DNA from: Tubulanus polymorphus
Lineage: Eukaryota; Nemertea; Palaeonemertea; Tubulaniformes; Tubulanidae
Direction: 5' to 3'
DNA: 64,000 nucleotides
Assembly (NCBI RefSeq): GCF_964204645.1
Contig: NC_134029.1
Location: forward strand, 5,279,001-5,343,000
Part shown: in pieces, positions 9,884 to 22,500 of the stretch
How positions within the stretch are numbered: position 1 is the first letter of the stretch
How the letters are laid out: each line of letters begins with the position of its first letter
The notes under the pieces: model-generated
Database searches by the model: none
Told to the model about the DNA's origin: nothing
The model's input: only the letters and a program-made list of their open reading frames with translations
Translations under genes and position numbers: made by a program

Positions 9884-12800
9884 ATGCGTTTGTTTCTGCT
9901 GATTTGCGCCGCTGTGGCTCTCGTCCACGCCGGAGATGACGATGCCGATGTCGTAGAATTGACCGATTCTGATTTCGACGAAAGAATGAAAGATTATGAC
10001 ATCGCTTTAGTTGAATTCTTCGCTCCGTGGTAAGTGGAGAAAATGAAGGACTTTTCACCATTTCATTTCCGGGTTCATAAAATTTGGGGCCTTGCAATGC
10101 TTGCTTTTACGATTTCTTAACAACCAGGCATGCTGCAAATCATTCAAAGATGGCCTGCCTCGGTTAAGGGCTTTTTGGTTGGAGCAATTCATCAATTGGG
10201 TAGGCCCTAAGAATTAATTGGGGATGGTTCTAAAGTTAAAGTAGCTATTGGGTACTTAAAAAATGAAAGTAAGCAAATAAAGTTGTTTTGGAGTAACAAC
10301 AACAGCATGCAGTGGATGCCTCACTAATCGCAGTCACTTAATCCTGCCTTTTTGAACCGACAGATGTCGAAACTTTTTCTCTTTGTTCCAGGTGTGGCCA
10401 TTGCAAGAGATTGAAGCCGGAATACGCTGATGCTGCAACAATCCTTAAAGATAATGATCCTCCTGTGCCTTTAGTCAAGGTACGTTTATTTGCATTTTGA
10501 AAGAAGAATTAGGTTTTTTTCATTTGCATTCAATTTTTCTTTTCAGAGTGATTCAGATTTCTCTGTTAAAATCTGTTTGCTATTTTATAGGTTGACTGCA
10601 CTGAGAATAAGGCCGTTTGTGAGAAACATGGAGTCAGTGGTTACCCTACTCTAAAAATATTCAAAAAAGGAGAATTCTCAGCTGATTACAACGGCCCTCG
10701 AGAGAAAGGTTTGCATAATTCAAATCTCATTCAATATGTAGATTTGTTATTGTTTTAACTATGAGATAAGAGCAGCACATGCCAGACGGGTGCTACAATA
10801 CATCCATGGAAAACTAAAGATCATGAAATTATCGGGGAATTCCAGATTTCTTTTTCCCTCAAATGTGGAATTCTGATTATTTGCTCTTAAATCTGGGATA
10901 AGCCAGGGAATAAGGATATTTGGGGTCGCGTTGTACTTGCTGGTGGCAGGGTCAGTGATATTTGAGGAAATCTTTGATTCCCTGATCAGTATTTAGAGCC
11001 CTGCACTCGGTTTCATCGGCCTAGTCAAAATTAGTTCCCCCCAGCCCACTTGCCAAAGCCAACTTCGCTTTATTGCAGATAACTTACCTCAACAACCAAA
11101 GCTTTGGTCTCAACAATTTGATTTCTTGATCTTGCTGATCGAATTCCTACTGCTAAGTACTGGTTGCTGTTGGCCTATACTGATTGTCGAACGTGTTTGT
11201 AATAAAAATCTTTTTTAAAACTTCTAGATGGCATTGTAAAGTATATGAGCTCTAAGGCTGGTCCGAGCTCGAAACATCTTCAGACTGTCGACGATGCCCT
11301 CTCATTCATCAAGAAGGCTAAAGACACTGTTATTATCGGTAAGTGGAAGAGGTTTTAAATGTGACTGAACAACTTTCACCAGGTGTTGTGCGGTGACTTC
11401 TTCCCTTAAAAAATTACTTGACTTGATTATTTCTGTTTATCTCTTTGATGAATATAGGTTTCTTTCAAAAAGAAGACTCCGACCTTCAGAAGAAATTCCA
11501 AAAAGCGGCCGATAAGCTCAGCGAGGATTATAAATTCGCTCATTCGACCGACAAAGATATCAACAAAAAACTCAAACATAAAGAGTATGTATCAGCGTAT
11601 AGTAACAGACAGTAGACTAGTTGATTTCTTGAAAACTGCTCTAAAATGATGAGTTCTTTTCTGTCAAGGGCCATGAATTTCCTATCATCTGGGGAAGCTT
11701 TTCTTATATTCTGTGAAACTTAAAATTTTGGAAAAGTTGATGTTTCCTACAGAAAGATATGTCGGTGCTATTGTCTTGATGCAATGTGCATTTTGTAATT
11801 AGTATTACACACTGGGTCCCTTTTATAATTTGTGAGTCTACAGACGCTTTGCTGATGAGTCGCTGATTGATTAAACCCGCCAATTGTCCATTCAGCAGGC
11901 ATGTTCTAAAACTATAGTCCGATACAAGTGATTATCCGTAGAATTACATGCGTATTGTCTCGTAAAAGATAAAAATTAGATACATCGAAGTATTGATGAT
12001 ATGATTCGATATTTTCAGTGAGATAGTTGTATACCGTCCAACTTTCATGAAGAATAAATTCGAAGACTTGGAGGTCGTCTACAAATCAGGAGAAATTCCA
12101 CAATTCGTTGAAGCTAATGTGTTCGGTCTTTGCGGACACCGAAAGTCTGGAAATCAAGGTCACTTTAAAAACCCACTGGTCGTCGCGTACTACGATGTTG
12201 ATTACACGTTGAATGTGAAAGGAACTAACTATTGGAGAAACAGGTATATTGGCGACTAGATTAGATTGTACGATAGATCCCTCCTTACTCACTACTGGTC
12301 AATTGGGTAAATTGTACTGAAATTCATTTGCAATACATTCCCTGATTATCAACTTAATAAGTTTGCAAGTCACAACGCTATCATTTTCCAGCAAGGTGGA
12401 ATAATTTACTGTTGATTATGACATTGATATTGATATGGGGATTTAATGGAGGCAACCATCTTTCCTCGAAGCTTGTAGTTAACATCTTATCATTGGTTCA
12501 TAATAAATCTCCTTTCTGTAAGATAAAAGAATTTTATACTGTATCTTTTTGATTTGTCATTTTTAGGGTGATGAAAGTCGGTAAAAAATTTGCTGGAAAG
12601 AATGTTAACTTCGCTATCTCGAATCCATCGGATTTCTTTTCCGAAATCTCTGAGTTCGGAGCGACTGCTCCGGAAAAAGGACAACCGCCGATCGTTCTTG
12701 CTAAAGGCGCAAAGGGTGAAAAATACAAGATGGAGGATGAATTCAGGTAAGAAAAATGAACTTTTACCTGATGGTGAATAGATTGATTCTAGTATGACCG

Positions 12801-13795
12801 AAACCAACGGAACTGATATAGGTATACAGGCAGAAAATCGGTCAGATGTCAGTATTGTGAGCGTTTGTTTGTTTTATATAGCATGGATAACCTCGAAAAA
12901 TTTGTGCAGAATCTCTTGGACGGAAAATTAGAGCCTTACCTGAAGTCGGAGCCGGTACCAGAAGACAACGACGCACCCGTGAAGGTAAAAAGAAATCATT
13001 GTCTTTAGAGAAACGTTGTCTTTGAATGTATTACTATATGTTTACTGCGGTTATTTTCAGGTTGTCGTCGCTAAGAATTTCAAAGAAATAGTCGACGATC
13101 CGACTAAAGATGTGCTCATAGAATTCTACGCTCCGTGGTGTGGACACTGCAAGAGTCTAGAACCAAAATATAATGAATTAGCTGAAAAGGTGAGACACTG
13201 ACAGTACTATGATAACTTCTCTTTAAATGGAAAAAACCTATTTTGCAGTACTTAAAATATTTTGTTGCTTGTGTCATTATCTAGTTGAAAGATGAGACGA
13301 ACATAGTGATAGCTAAAATGGATGCTACAGCTAATGATGTGCCACCAGCATACAACGTTAGAGGGTAAGATCTTTGTTCTTAGTTGTCTGTGACGGTAAA
13401 TGTGCCTGCGCATTTGATTGAAACATAATATACGGAGATAATGAAATTTATACTCGATATTGAAATGTTTATGGTAATTGCTTGGGTTTATTTTTCAGAT
13501 TCCCAACTATATACTTCTCTCCAGCCGGCTCCAAGTCGGAGCCAAAACAATATAGCGTAAGTACTTAATACACCAATCAGCTGAAAATTTAATGAGCATA
13601 GTTGATTCGTGTAGAGAGCCAGTGTGCTGTATGGCCAGCAGATCAAACTTGAATTCCCTTGGAAGTAAATAAGTTTGTTTTTGTTTTTAGGGTAGCCGAG
13701 AAGTTGACGATTTCGTCAAATATTTAGCGAAAGAAGCAACCGATGAACTGAAGGGATTCAATCGCAAAGGAAAAGCGAAGAAGTCTGAACTGTAA
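9884..13795 (+). CDS. PDIA3: Protein disulfide-isomerase A3 (ERp57), complete, 12 exons
   Basis: This ER-lumen thiol oxidoreductase works with calnexin/calreticulin in glycoprotein folding (family knowledge). Exons: 9884-10029, 10392-10479, 10591-10708, 11228-11338, 11458-11584, 12019-12243, 12567-12746, 12882-12984, 13061-13189, 13285-13364, 13499-13556, 13691-13795. Phases are consistent and give 489 aa, against ~505 in human. Residues 1-16 form a signal peptide ([16 protein letters not shown]). Domain a has WCGHCK with cysteines at about 50 and 53. Domains b and b' include KNKFEDLEV and [12 protein letters not shown]. Domain a' has [10 protein letters not shown] with cysteines at about 393 and 396, then [10 protein letters not shown]. 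The tail is lysine-rich and ends KSEL, a KDEL-type retrieval signal; vertebrate ERp57 ends QEDL. Both CXXC sites are intact, so the enzyme should be active. The first ATG in good context at 9884 begins directly with the signal peptide. Confidence 0.97.
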
Positions 13796-15250
13796 AAACA
13801 TTCTCTGTCATACAACTAACTTTGTCTACTAAATTTGTATTAAAAAAAAAAGGAAAGAAATATATCGTCATCAACGCTGCTATATACTTAACTGAAGGAA
13901 AGTGTCGAATCGCTGCAGTTGATTCATTATTTAAATGTACTCGTTGATTTGCATGTCTTCGGAAGATGTTGTCACAAGATAATTGTGTATGATCATACCC
14001 CGGGCAAACGGCCAAATTGTAATTTAGTATATTTCATTGGATATTGATTAATTCAAAACTGCGCGTTAGTTCGTTTTCTGTTCATATCGCTCACAAAATG
14101 GTTGTCATCATTACTTTTTTTTTTTCATTTTTAGTGCATCATCATATGGATATATTTATGTTTCATTAATTTATATATTACGGTTCACACTCAACAACAG
14201 TCATCTCTTGATTACATACCGCTCTTGGGACCGATAGCTCACTGATTTTTGGCAGGATAACTGAACATCGTTATAATCGACGATGAACGGAATATTTTGT
14301 AAACCAAAGTTAAAAATTTTGGCAGAAAATATTCGAGGGTGGTAGGTAATTGAGTGTTGTCTGTACAGACACCACAAAAGAAGGTACATGCTTCAATTTT
14401 AACTCTTTCGGTATTTTTTCATTATTCCAGCTGATCGAATGTACAAAATTCTCAGCAGTTCTATTTAAGCTTATTAAGATTCCATATTGAAATCAATTGC
14501 TCAAATTCTTCAGTTAGGTCATTTCATCATTCTATATTACTCTATACTATTTGGATAGAGCCAAGCGTTCGAGTGTTTGCATATGTTACAAGAAACGAAA
14601 GATATGATACATTAGGATGACGTGTCACCATACATGAGTAGGGATAGATGTAGTCTCAATTTTTCGATCAAATTGAATTCGTTCTACCAATGAAGTTCGG
14701 CCAGCTGTGCATTAAACACGGCTTATAGCTGTTACCGATCAATCTGTATTGAATTGCAGCTGTCTAAATTGATCCTTGTGTGTTATTCACGTTGTGAATG
14801 TGTATCAGACTGATGGATGTATTATTTTCTGCTGTCTTCAACTTTACATGAATCAAGCTTAGGATTCTTTTAGTTGTTTTGTTTTATGAGTTAAGAATTT
14901 CCATTGACGCAGTCGGCCAAAACAATCATACTTTTCAATGTACATATATATGCTTAACATCTTGGTTCCTGAATGTAATTTCTTTCTTATGAAGTAGTTT
15001 TCATAATTGCTAGGAATTTTACCCTTCGAGTGAAGAACAAATGTAGAACAACTAAACAGTTCAGTTTTGATATCTTGGTTTTTTCCACTGTCGTCCGATA
15101 TGTCTCCAAATGTGCTGACCTATATTAAAATTCCGTGCATTTAAAATCCCATACGTAAACAACGAATGATGTTATGGCTCTGTTGTCTGTTCTTCTCTGG
15201 AAATCTAATCCCTATTTATCTATCATTCCAAGCAAGTGGGAATAATAAAA
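13796..15250 (+). other. Probable PDIA3 3' UTR and flank
   Basis: This is AT-rich non-coding sequence after the stop. The first plus-strand polyadenylation-like hexamer is ATTAAA at 13839-13844. A canonical AATAAA occurs at 15244-15249. Which is used cannot be read from the sequence alone. Confidence 0.4.
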
Positions 15251-15706
15251 TAGTGAATAGTTTGAATATCAGTTCGTTTTAATTTCGTTTTGGATGTACC
15301 TGGTAAATGTCTCTCGGTACCGGAGTAGATTTGTGGTTGTAGCCCGCTTGAAATGCCCGACGGTGATATTGAGAGAAAAGAAACGACTGTTAGACTCTTA
15401 CCGTGCGGAAGACTGCCGATACACAATTTTGCTCAGTATGTCGTAGGCCGGCACTTTGATAACAACACGGAGTTATCACTTTTCAGATAACAAATTGTTC
15501 ATCACTGTTCATTGCCACTCCAAATCTGAGAACAATCTTTATGAAAACACTTGGTCAATGGATCTTCATTTTGGCACCAATCCCATTTGAAATAGTTGGG
15601 CGTAAGTACGAAAAAACCAAGAACGATGTGTTACTAACTCAAGTTACAACTCAAAAATTCAAGCATATCCGTAACTTTAGTAGATATCGCAGATAATACA
15701 ATTTAA

Positions 15707-15807
15707 GTGACAATATTTGTCACCAGAGGACAAATTATCAATACTACAATGCGTAATATATTACGTATCTTTGATAATTTGTCCTCTAGTGATAGTGTTG
15801 CTGTCAC
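15707..15807. mobile_element. Palindromic MITE-like hairpin, 101 bp
   Basis: Arms of about 35 bp are near-perfect inverted repeats: AGAGGACAAATTATCAA on the left and its complement TTGATAATTTGTCCTCT on the right, with GTGACA and TGTCAC at the outer ends. The centre GCGTAATATATTACGT is itself palindromic, so the whole element folds on itself. No target-site duplication is obvious. Confidence 0.7.
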
Positions 15808-16345
15808 AACGTTAGAGATGTGTAATTTGATCACTGGGATTTTATCCCGGTCATAAAGTTAACACGGGTTTGAAAAACCATAGAATTTAAAGGGCTTTGG
15901 CCGATAGAACAGCGCGGGTCAAAACAAAGATACACATGTGGATTATCATCCATGGCCGTATTTTAGTGTTGTTCCACAGACGGCGCTGTTTTAAAGATGT
16001 CAGCGCCCATGGTTGACATTGAAAATATTTTAGAGAAAAGTAATTAAATGTGGTTTTGGTTTTGATCTTCTCCGAGAATCGCTGATCATTTTGTCAAGTA
16101 AGTTTCTTCCATTCATAATCTATACATGTTGACTCTTAATGTATGCGATGTGTAGCCTTAATCTGAAACTGATCCTCGACCTCTTTTAGTTTTGTAGCTG
16201 ATTGAGGATACAACTCAACTAACTGTTTAGTCCACCCACTTCCAGTGGCAGTAATCAAATTTGTGACGATCTTGGAATCTAGGAAATTTGGTTTCATTCA
16301 ATTCTGGAATCAAATTTCTTTGCTGGAGAGGACATTGTGTGGCCG

Positions 16346-16426
16346 GTGAACTGTAGCCTAGCTTAGATCATCCAGTATCCCTGGTACTGGTACCTGGGAT
16401 ACTGGATGATCTAAGCTACAGTTCAC
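16346..16426. repeat. Long near-perfect hairpin, 81 nt
   Basis: The left arm (16346-16381) and right arm (16396-16426) are complementary over about 31 bp, with one 5 nt bulge in the left arm. The apparent spacer (GGTACTGGTACC) also pairs. It could be an inverted-duplication MITE. A small-RNA hairpin precursor is less likely because the pairing is so extensive. Confidence 0.7.
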
Positions 16427-19400
16427 CCCCAAACTTCAAATACGAGCCCCTGTGGCCCAGCTCAGTCTGTTTATCTGATAGATGTCTTTCAGGACAAACA
16501 AAGATGAGCAGATAAACTAGGTATAAGCATCGGCTTTTAATCCATTTAACATTGTATAGAAAGACAACCAAAAAGTTTTCTTTGAATGGGGTTGTAAAGT
16601 GAAAAGTGACTTGATTTATTTAAGAAAATATTTTCTCTTCTCTCAGAGACCACCTTATATAAAGATAACATTTTGGAAAAACAGTGTAAAATGGATTAAA
16701 AGTCAATGTGTTAGCTCTGCTGCCCACCATGCTGATCTGGTCTTACTAAGACCAATATCAGGTGAAAGCAATATTTTTCAGTTGATAGTTCTCTTGCGTT
16801 TAGTTCTCCCATGAGGGAAAAAGAACCTCAAACCTCACATCATAAAAATACTCCAAGAGTATTGCTCAAGAAGTATTTTCAAATGTGCTATGGTTGGGCC
16901 TGAATATTTGTGTGTATAAACAAATAGTTATTTCGTTATTTGTCAGAAAATTTTCTAAGATTCAATCAGATTCAATCCCTTTCTTTTGATTTTCGAATTC
17001 CAGTCTCAGCTTCGAGGTGGCTTCTTTGAGGGATTAAAGATCTATTTCGATGGTCAATTAACAGAACTTAAATTCTTATTTTTGCCTGTTCCTATTCATC
17101 AGAATCTAGAAATGGCTAAGTTTCACATCGGCGTGTTCCTGTGTGACCCCTAAAAGTTTCTCCTAAAATGAACATCTGTCCCTATCAGCATGAATACCAG
17201 GTTAGCTGGGCCTTGATTCCGTTTTAACTTAAACCTGGAAGTTTATTCTACTAGACAGCCCTCGGGTTAAACATCTATTTAAAACCGGCTAGTGTATTAT
17301 CAATAAGCGATCCGTCCGTCATTCCAACAGATGTTATGAATAAATACTTTTTGCATAAATCAGCCGGATTAAAAAACGCCACCGATGTTTCATTGATACC
17401 CCGCTTTCCGGCCATTGTCGTGCGACAACGAGAAGTTTCTTTTTTTCTCGGGGAGACGCGCGGAATCACAGTTGCATAATAATAACATGGGCGACAATAG
17501 AAACAACAGCTGAACTAGCGGTTAAGCCATTGTCCACGGACATGTGGCCCACGTTTATTCCGTATTATGTCATCGGTTTTAACGGTTTAGTCTGACAAAT
17601 TTATGAATGTTAATAAGACTGCTACCACCGACACAAAAAAATAAACGCTGACTTGTATTTGTCTAGACAGCTGAATTTTCTTTCTCTGCTTCAGTTGCGT
17701 TCGGCCTGTGATCTCCGGGTCCATTCACTTGCGGGCACTGATTTCATTCGTATGTTCAACTTCGATATCCAATCCGAGAAGTTGAACTCATAAGGGAGAG
17801 TCTGTAAGGTAACTAACTCCACATTTTCTGCTAAAAAGATAATTTTAATTCTGACATGTTCTCGGGAACGTTTGCCACTAGATTGTAGAAGTAAGGTTAA
17901 TTAGCGCTCTTAGGCAGAGTAAATTATATTGCTATATTTTTCTAATCCATCTATTCAAGGGTGTTCTTTTTGGAATTCTTTAAGGTGAGGCCTTACATGG
18001 CACACCGATATGAGAAATTCAAAGAGTTTTATATTTTTTTGAAACGTTAAACGCGTTATTGGATATTTTCTTCAGTCGAAAACAAAACGATCATTGAAAA
18101 AGATCGCAATCGCCGGTACATTAATTATCGTATACTTGAGTTTGTGAAGTCGAGCCTGGTCTCGGCGAGATAAGAAGTAACCGTTTCCACAAAAACTATC
18201 GCCGGGATTTGATTTATGGGATCGCGGACAATGCAACCGGGGCTTAACGTCGATTTGATCGAATCGTTGAATCACAGGCCGCATTGAAATACGGGCTTAG
18301 TTTCAGTCGGTAATCTTTTCATCAGGAAACATTTAGCTATCAGCAACACTCGGGTCAATTTGTTATTGAAATTTTTCATATACGCGCAACGGCTTTTCCG
18401 TCTGGGCCGGGCGCTTTTTGTACGGTGAGCTCTGATTCGTCGTCGGGTTTAAAACGTCGCGGTCGTGAATGGATGATGAAATATCGTCGTCATCGCGAAT
18501 TCATTTCGGTATCAGCGTCGAAGCAAAAACTCATTAAAATCGTAATCTTTTGATCCGGCTTCGTTTTAGACGCAATTAAGGCTTACCGTACGTCGTTGCG
18601 TAGCTCGGTGATTATTAGATCTTGTGCTGCGTGATTTCAGAAAAATTAAATCCTTGTGCAACATCAAAAACAGGACTGAATGAACAAACGTTACGCACAC
18701 CGTATTCAACTTGATCAGGACATTCGTCCATTTTTTGCTTCCATTGTCAGCTAGCCGCAACAAGTGCAGATATATTTTCTACAGATATTTGGGAGCGACA
18801 ACAGAATTCCTTTAAAACTCGTTCAATTCTTAGAAGGCAATCAGAAATTTTTGTCTAGTTCTTAGTTGTATAGGAGAATTCGCCTAAAAAATTGGGACCA
18901 GGCTTTTTTGTCCAATAAAGGCATTTGAAAAATTAAAAACCGAGTTAAGAAAGTAGGCTATAGGATAAAAATTTGCTTATAACACCACCGAAGGTAAACG
19001 GTACTGATTAAGGAGGTGATGCAGACACTCCTCGAAATTTGAAATTTCCTCCTAACTCCTTACGTCCAGTAATAACGGACCCCGATAAAGAACTACAGGT
19101 GCAACATTTCATCCCTGAAAGAATAGACTACGGGACCCTTTACATTAGTTTCGGTCACTCCTCGCTCCAAATCTGTCAACTTAGATAGGATGTCAATAGA
19201 TAGGAAGTTCGCTGATAGAATCATAGGGACTCGGTAGAATTTGATTTTGCCTAGATTTGACGGATGGAACTTTTTTCAGAGAAGGACGATCGCTTGTCAG
19301 GTTGACTTGATGGATAGATACGCTAGAATCAACGTAGAGGGTACTATCGCTATTGCCTGAATGAATTCATATATTTGACAGCGCCGGTGTCGTGCACAGC

Positions 19401-19491
19401 ATCGACGCCAGTTAATACTCGTTTACTAAGGAACTACCGCACGAATTTCTTCCGCAAGAACGACAAGGCGTCGTATAATTTCGCCGGGCAT

Positions 19492-19505
19492 GTTGTCATA
19501 ACAAC
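19492..19505. promoter_or_regulatory. X-box-like palindrome (RFX-type)
   Basis: GTTGTCATAACAAC resembles the RFX-factor X-box, two inverted GTTGYC half-sites around AT. It lies in a locally GC-rich block with no coding signal. This is a motif match only. Confidence 0.3.
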
Positions 19506-22500
19506 ATTGCCGAGATTAATTCAGTTACCTGCATGTCTGATCACACTTACTCGTCATATACTAGCACTGACCGGCCTCGCTCGCGTACTCGGCCGCCGCA
19601 CGCGCTGCTCGGTGGCAAATCTTATTTCGTAACAATTTACGATACATCCGGGATGCCATTTCTCATTAAGACGGAACAACGTAGCCGACCGAGTTGATCA
19701 CATGATAGCCCCGAAATCACATGTTTACGACCGTATAACATGAAATCAGGACATCAGCCAATTCCCCTTATTACTGGGGTTCATAGACACACGCGGCTGT
19801 CCTGTGCAAGGGCCTACAGATTATTTATAAGTTGTTTTATGTATGGGTATTCTTCTGGTCACCTCGAAAAGAGAGCATCCTGTTAGTGTGGAGAAATCAT
19901 AACTCCGATATCTAACAACCACATCACACTTCGTATTTGTTTTCCACAATACACATAATTCTGTACTCAGTATACCCTTTTTGCAACACTTGTAGCTTAA
20001 TGTTAACTAATATAGCAGCTCCTCACATAAGTGATGAAACTTAGCATTATAGCCGCTGAACGCTGCTGGTGTTTTGACACGGGTCACATTTGGCCGAGTT
20101 CACTTTGATAACGAATGGGACCCAGTTCTGTTTGCCACAGGCAAAATTTGGCTCAGAAACGTCGGACTTGTCCAGTTCCAAAATTATTGAATAATTCCGT
20201 GCGAATGCTTACTGTTGCCGCGCTTACCACAGCATCGTTTTGATAGGTTTTGATAGCATTTTAGTAACAAGTGATCGTGCTCCAAGGACAGGCCAAATTT
20301 GACTCGTAGGTCTGATCTGGGCCAGTGTCTCCCCCGGACCAAATCGTCTGTGTGATCACTGCTTATGCACTCTGGAATCCAACCGGATAACTCGTTATTG
20401 GTAATGGATGAGTATGATTTCTACGTAATTATAAAAAATCACTGCAGTCGTTGGTATCTAGAGCCGGGTTACTACTGCTGCTGCTGCAGTGTACGGGGCG
20501 GCAGGGAGGGTGTTAATTGTATATATCACAGCCGACAATTACCCGGCTGATTTAGCTCAATTTCGAGCTATTAACTGATTCGTGTATTGTTATTGGGTTT
20601 TATTAGCTTGAATACATAGTATTTTACAGTTTATGCACCGTAATTCTCAGACTGAACTATTACTATACCACTGAGCTGCTAGTTGATTAATAGTGAGTCA
20701 CAGTAATTAGTGCCTGAGAGTTAGATATTTATCAGGTTGCGTTTTATTTGTTATGATGCTGTATTTTACACTATAGAACTGTATATTCTGCGCTGTTACG
20801 ACTGGTTATCTGGGGTGTATGGGGTAAGATATGTTTTCTCTATTAATTTAAAGCAAACTGCTTTATAAATATATATATAGATATACTGTTTGCATAGGTT
20901 TCTGACTACCAAGCGCAACATCGGTTGTGTATGTATTCCCGATAGTTCCGTGTTTTGTGGCCAGATGTCGCTAACGGTTCAAATTTTTCAGCTTTTTCAT
21001 TTCTACGACAGTCGAGTGAGCGAATTATCAATTTCGTTATACGTTGGGGTTATCGAGGATCTTCTTAATTTCATATCTCATCATCCTCGGTTAAATCCTT
21101 ATACTATAAATAAGTCATGTATAAAGTAATTGGAAGGAATAGATCTCTTCTTAGTAATTAGTAAAGGCTGGACGGTTTTCCTCGAGATACTGTCAGAATG
21201 TATCAGAGACACTGGCCCTCAGTAATCCTACATATTAATGCAGTCTAAGTATATGTTCGTCAATTTAACTAGTGACAGGGATGAGAGACTAGAGCCGGCG
21301 ATGAATGATACAGAGCTGTCTCCTTGGCCCGTATAAAAATGGACTCTAAAACCAATCATTATATACAATCCCTGCCTTGGTATGACATAAAAACATGATG
21401 TATATCTGTCCTCTTCTGGCAAAGCATCCCGAAGTATTACTAGATAAGCTTTGACATAGGGGAAGCCATTAGGGGTCCATGCCAAAATTAGGCCAGCTTT
21501 TCATATAGGTTCCAAATGGGCCTGTGCCTATTTGACCTGGGCGAAACTTGGCCCAACCAAAGATGTTGGACCAGGCTCGTGACGAATTTCAGCATGGATC
21601 AAGTAACTGTGTGTGAACTGGAAGCTACTCGCGACCCTTTTTTACAGCATTGATGAGTATTAATGAGTGTTTTGCGCATGGACGTGGGCCTAATTGGACT
21701 CTGGCCTGATCCATGCCAATTTGGCCCCCAGCGATTCATTTCAAGGGCTGCAATTCTTCATTCCTTGTAACCAGGGAGGCTGTTGGGATTCCATGTTTTT
21801 AATCTTAAAACAGCAGAAAGTCTTCTAAGCACAGACAGTGTTTCATGACATAAAAACCCACATTACTCTGATTGATACGGAGCTTTTCATATCTTCGGCA
21901 TCGAAGAAATAGATTTGGCAAGGTCCGTCATGTGGAAAAATTGAACAGCCGGTTTCCTGCTTGCCCTAATTGGGTACTAGTGTATGGAAATCTGTTTAGC
22001 TATAAGACTTTTAAGACCTCGGTTGATCAGCCGGACTTACCAACGCTCACCGAGAGATCTTTCGATTCTAAAAATGCTCGAGTGTTGTGCTAGTGTCTTG
22101 AGTTTGAGGACATTTTAAAATTTGTTACGAGATTTTTATCTATTGAAAACAACGTGTTCTACTTCTACGAATGAAAGAATCCCCGATATCCTCCACACTC
22201 GGCCCACCTGCATATCGGTCTTTTATAGCTACGCCGGTGCGTATATAGGTTGGACGTGCCCGATTGAAAAGAGCGAGGCCCGCGTTAAACAATTGCAGCT
22301 AAAACCCATAAACCACTGAATGCGCGCGGCAACTTTTGACCCGTCATGAATAACCAATAAATTTGCAATTTGTCAAAATTTGATTAGTCGGCTTTTTGCA
22401 GAGAATGAATCAATCATACAGGCGCGATAAAGAAATCTGGCACTGAAAATAGCAATTGAATTTGTGAAGTGAACTGTATGATTGGAACAAAGGCGAACAA

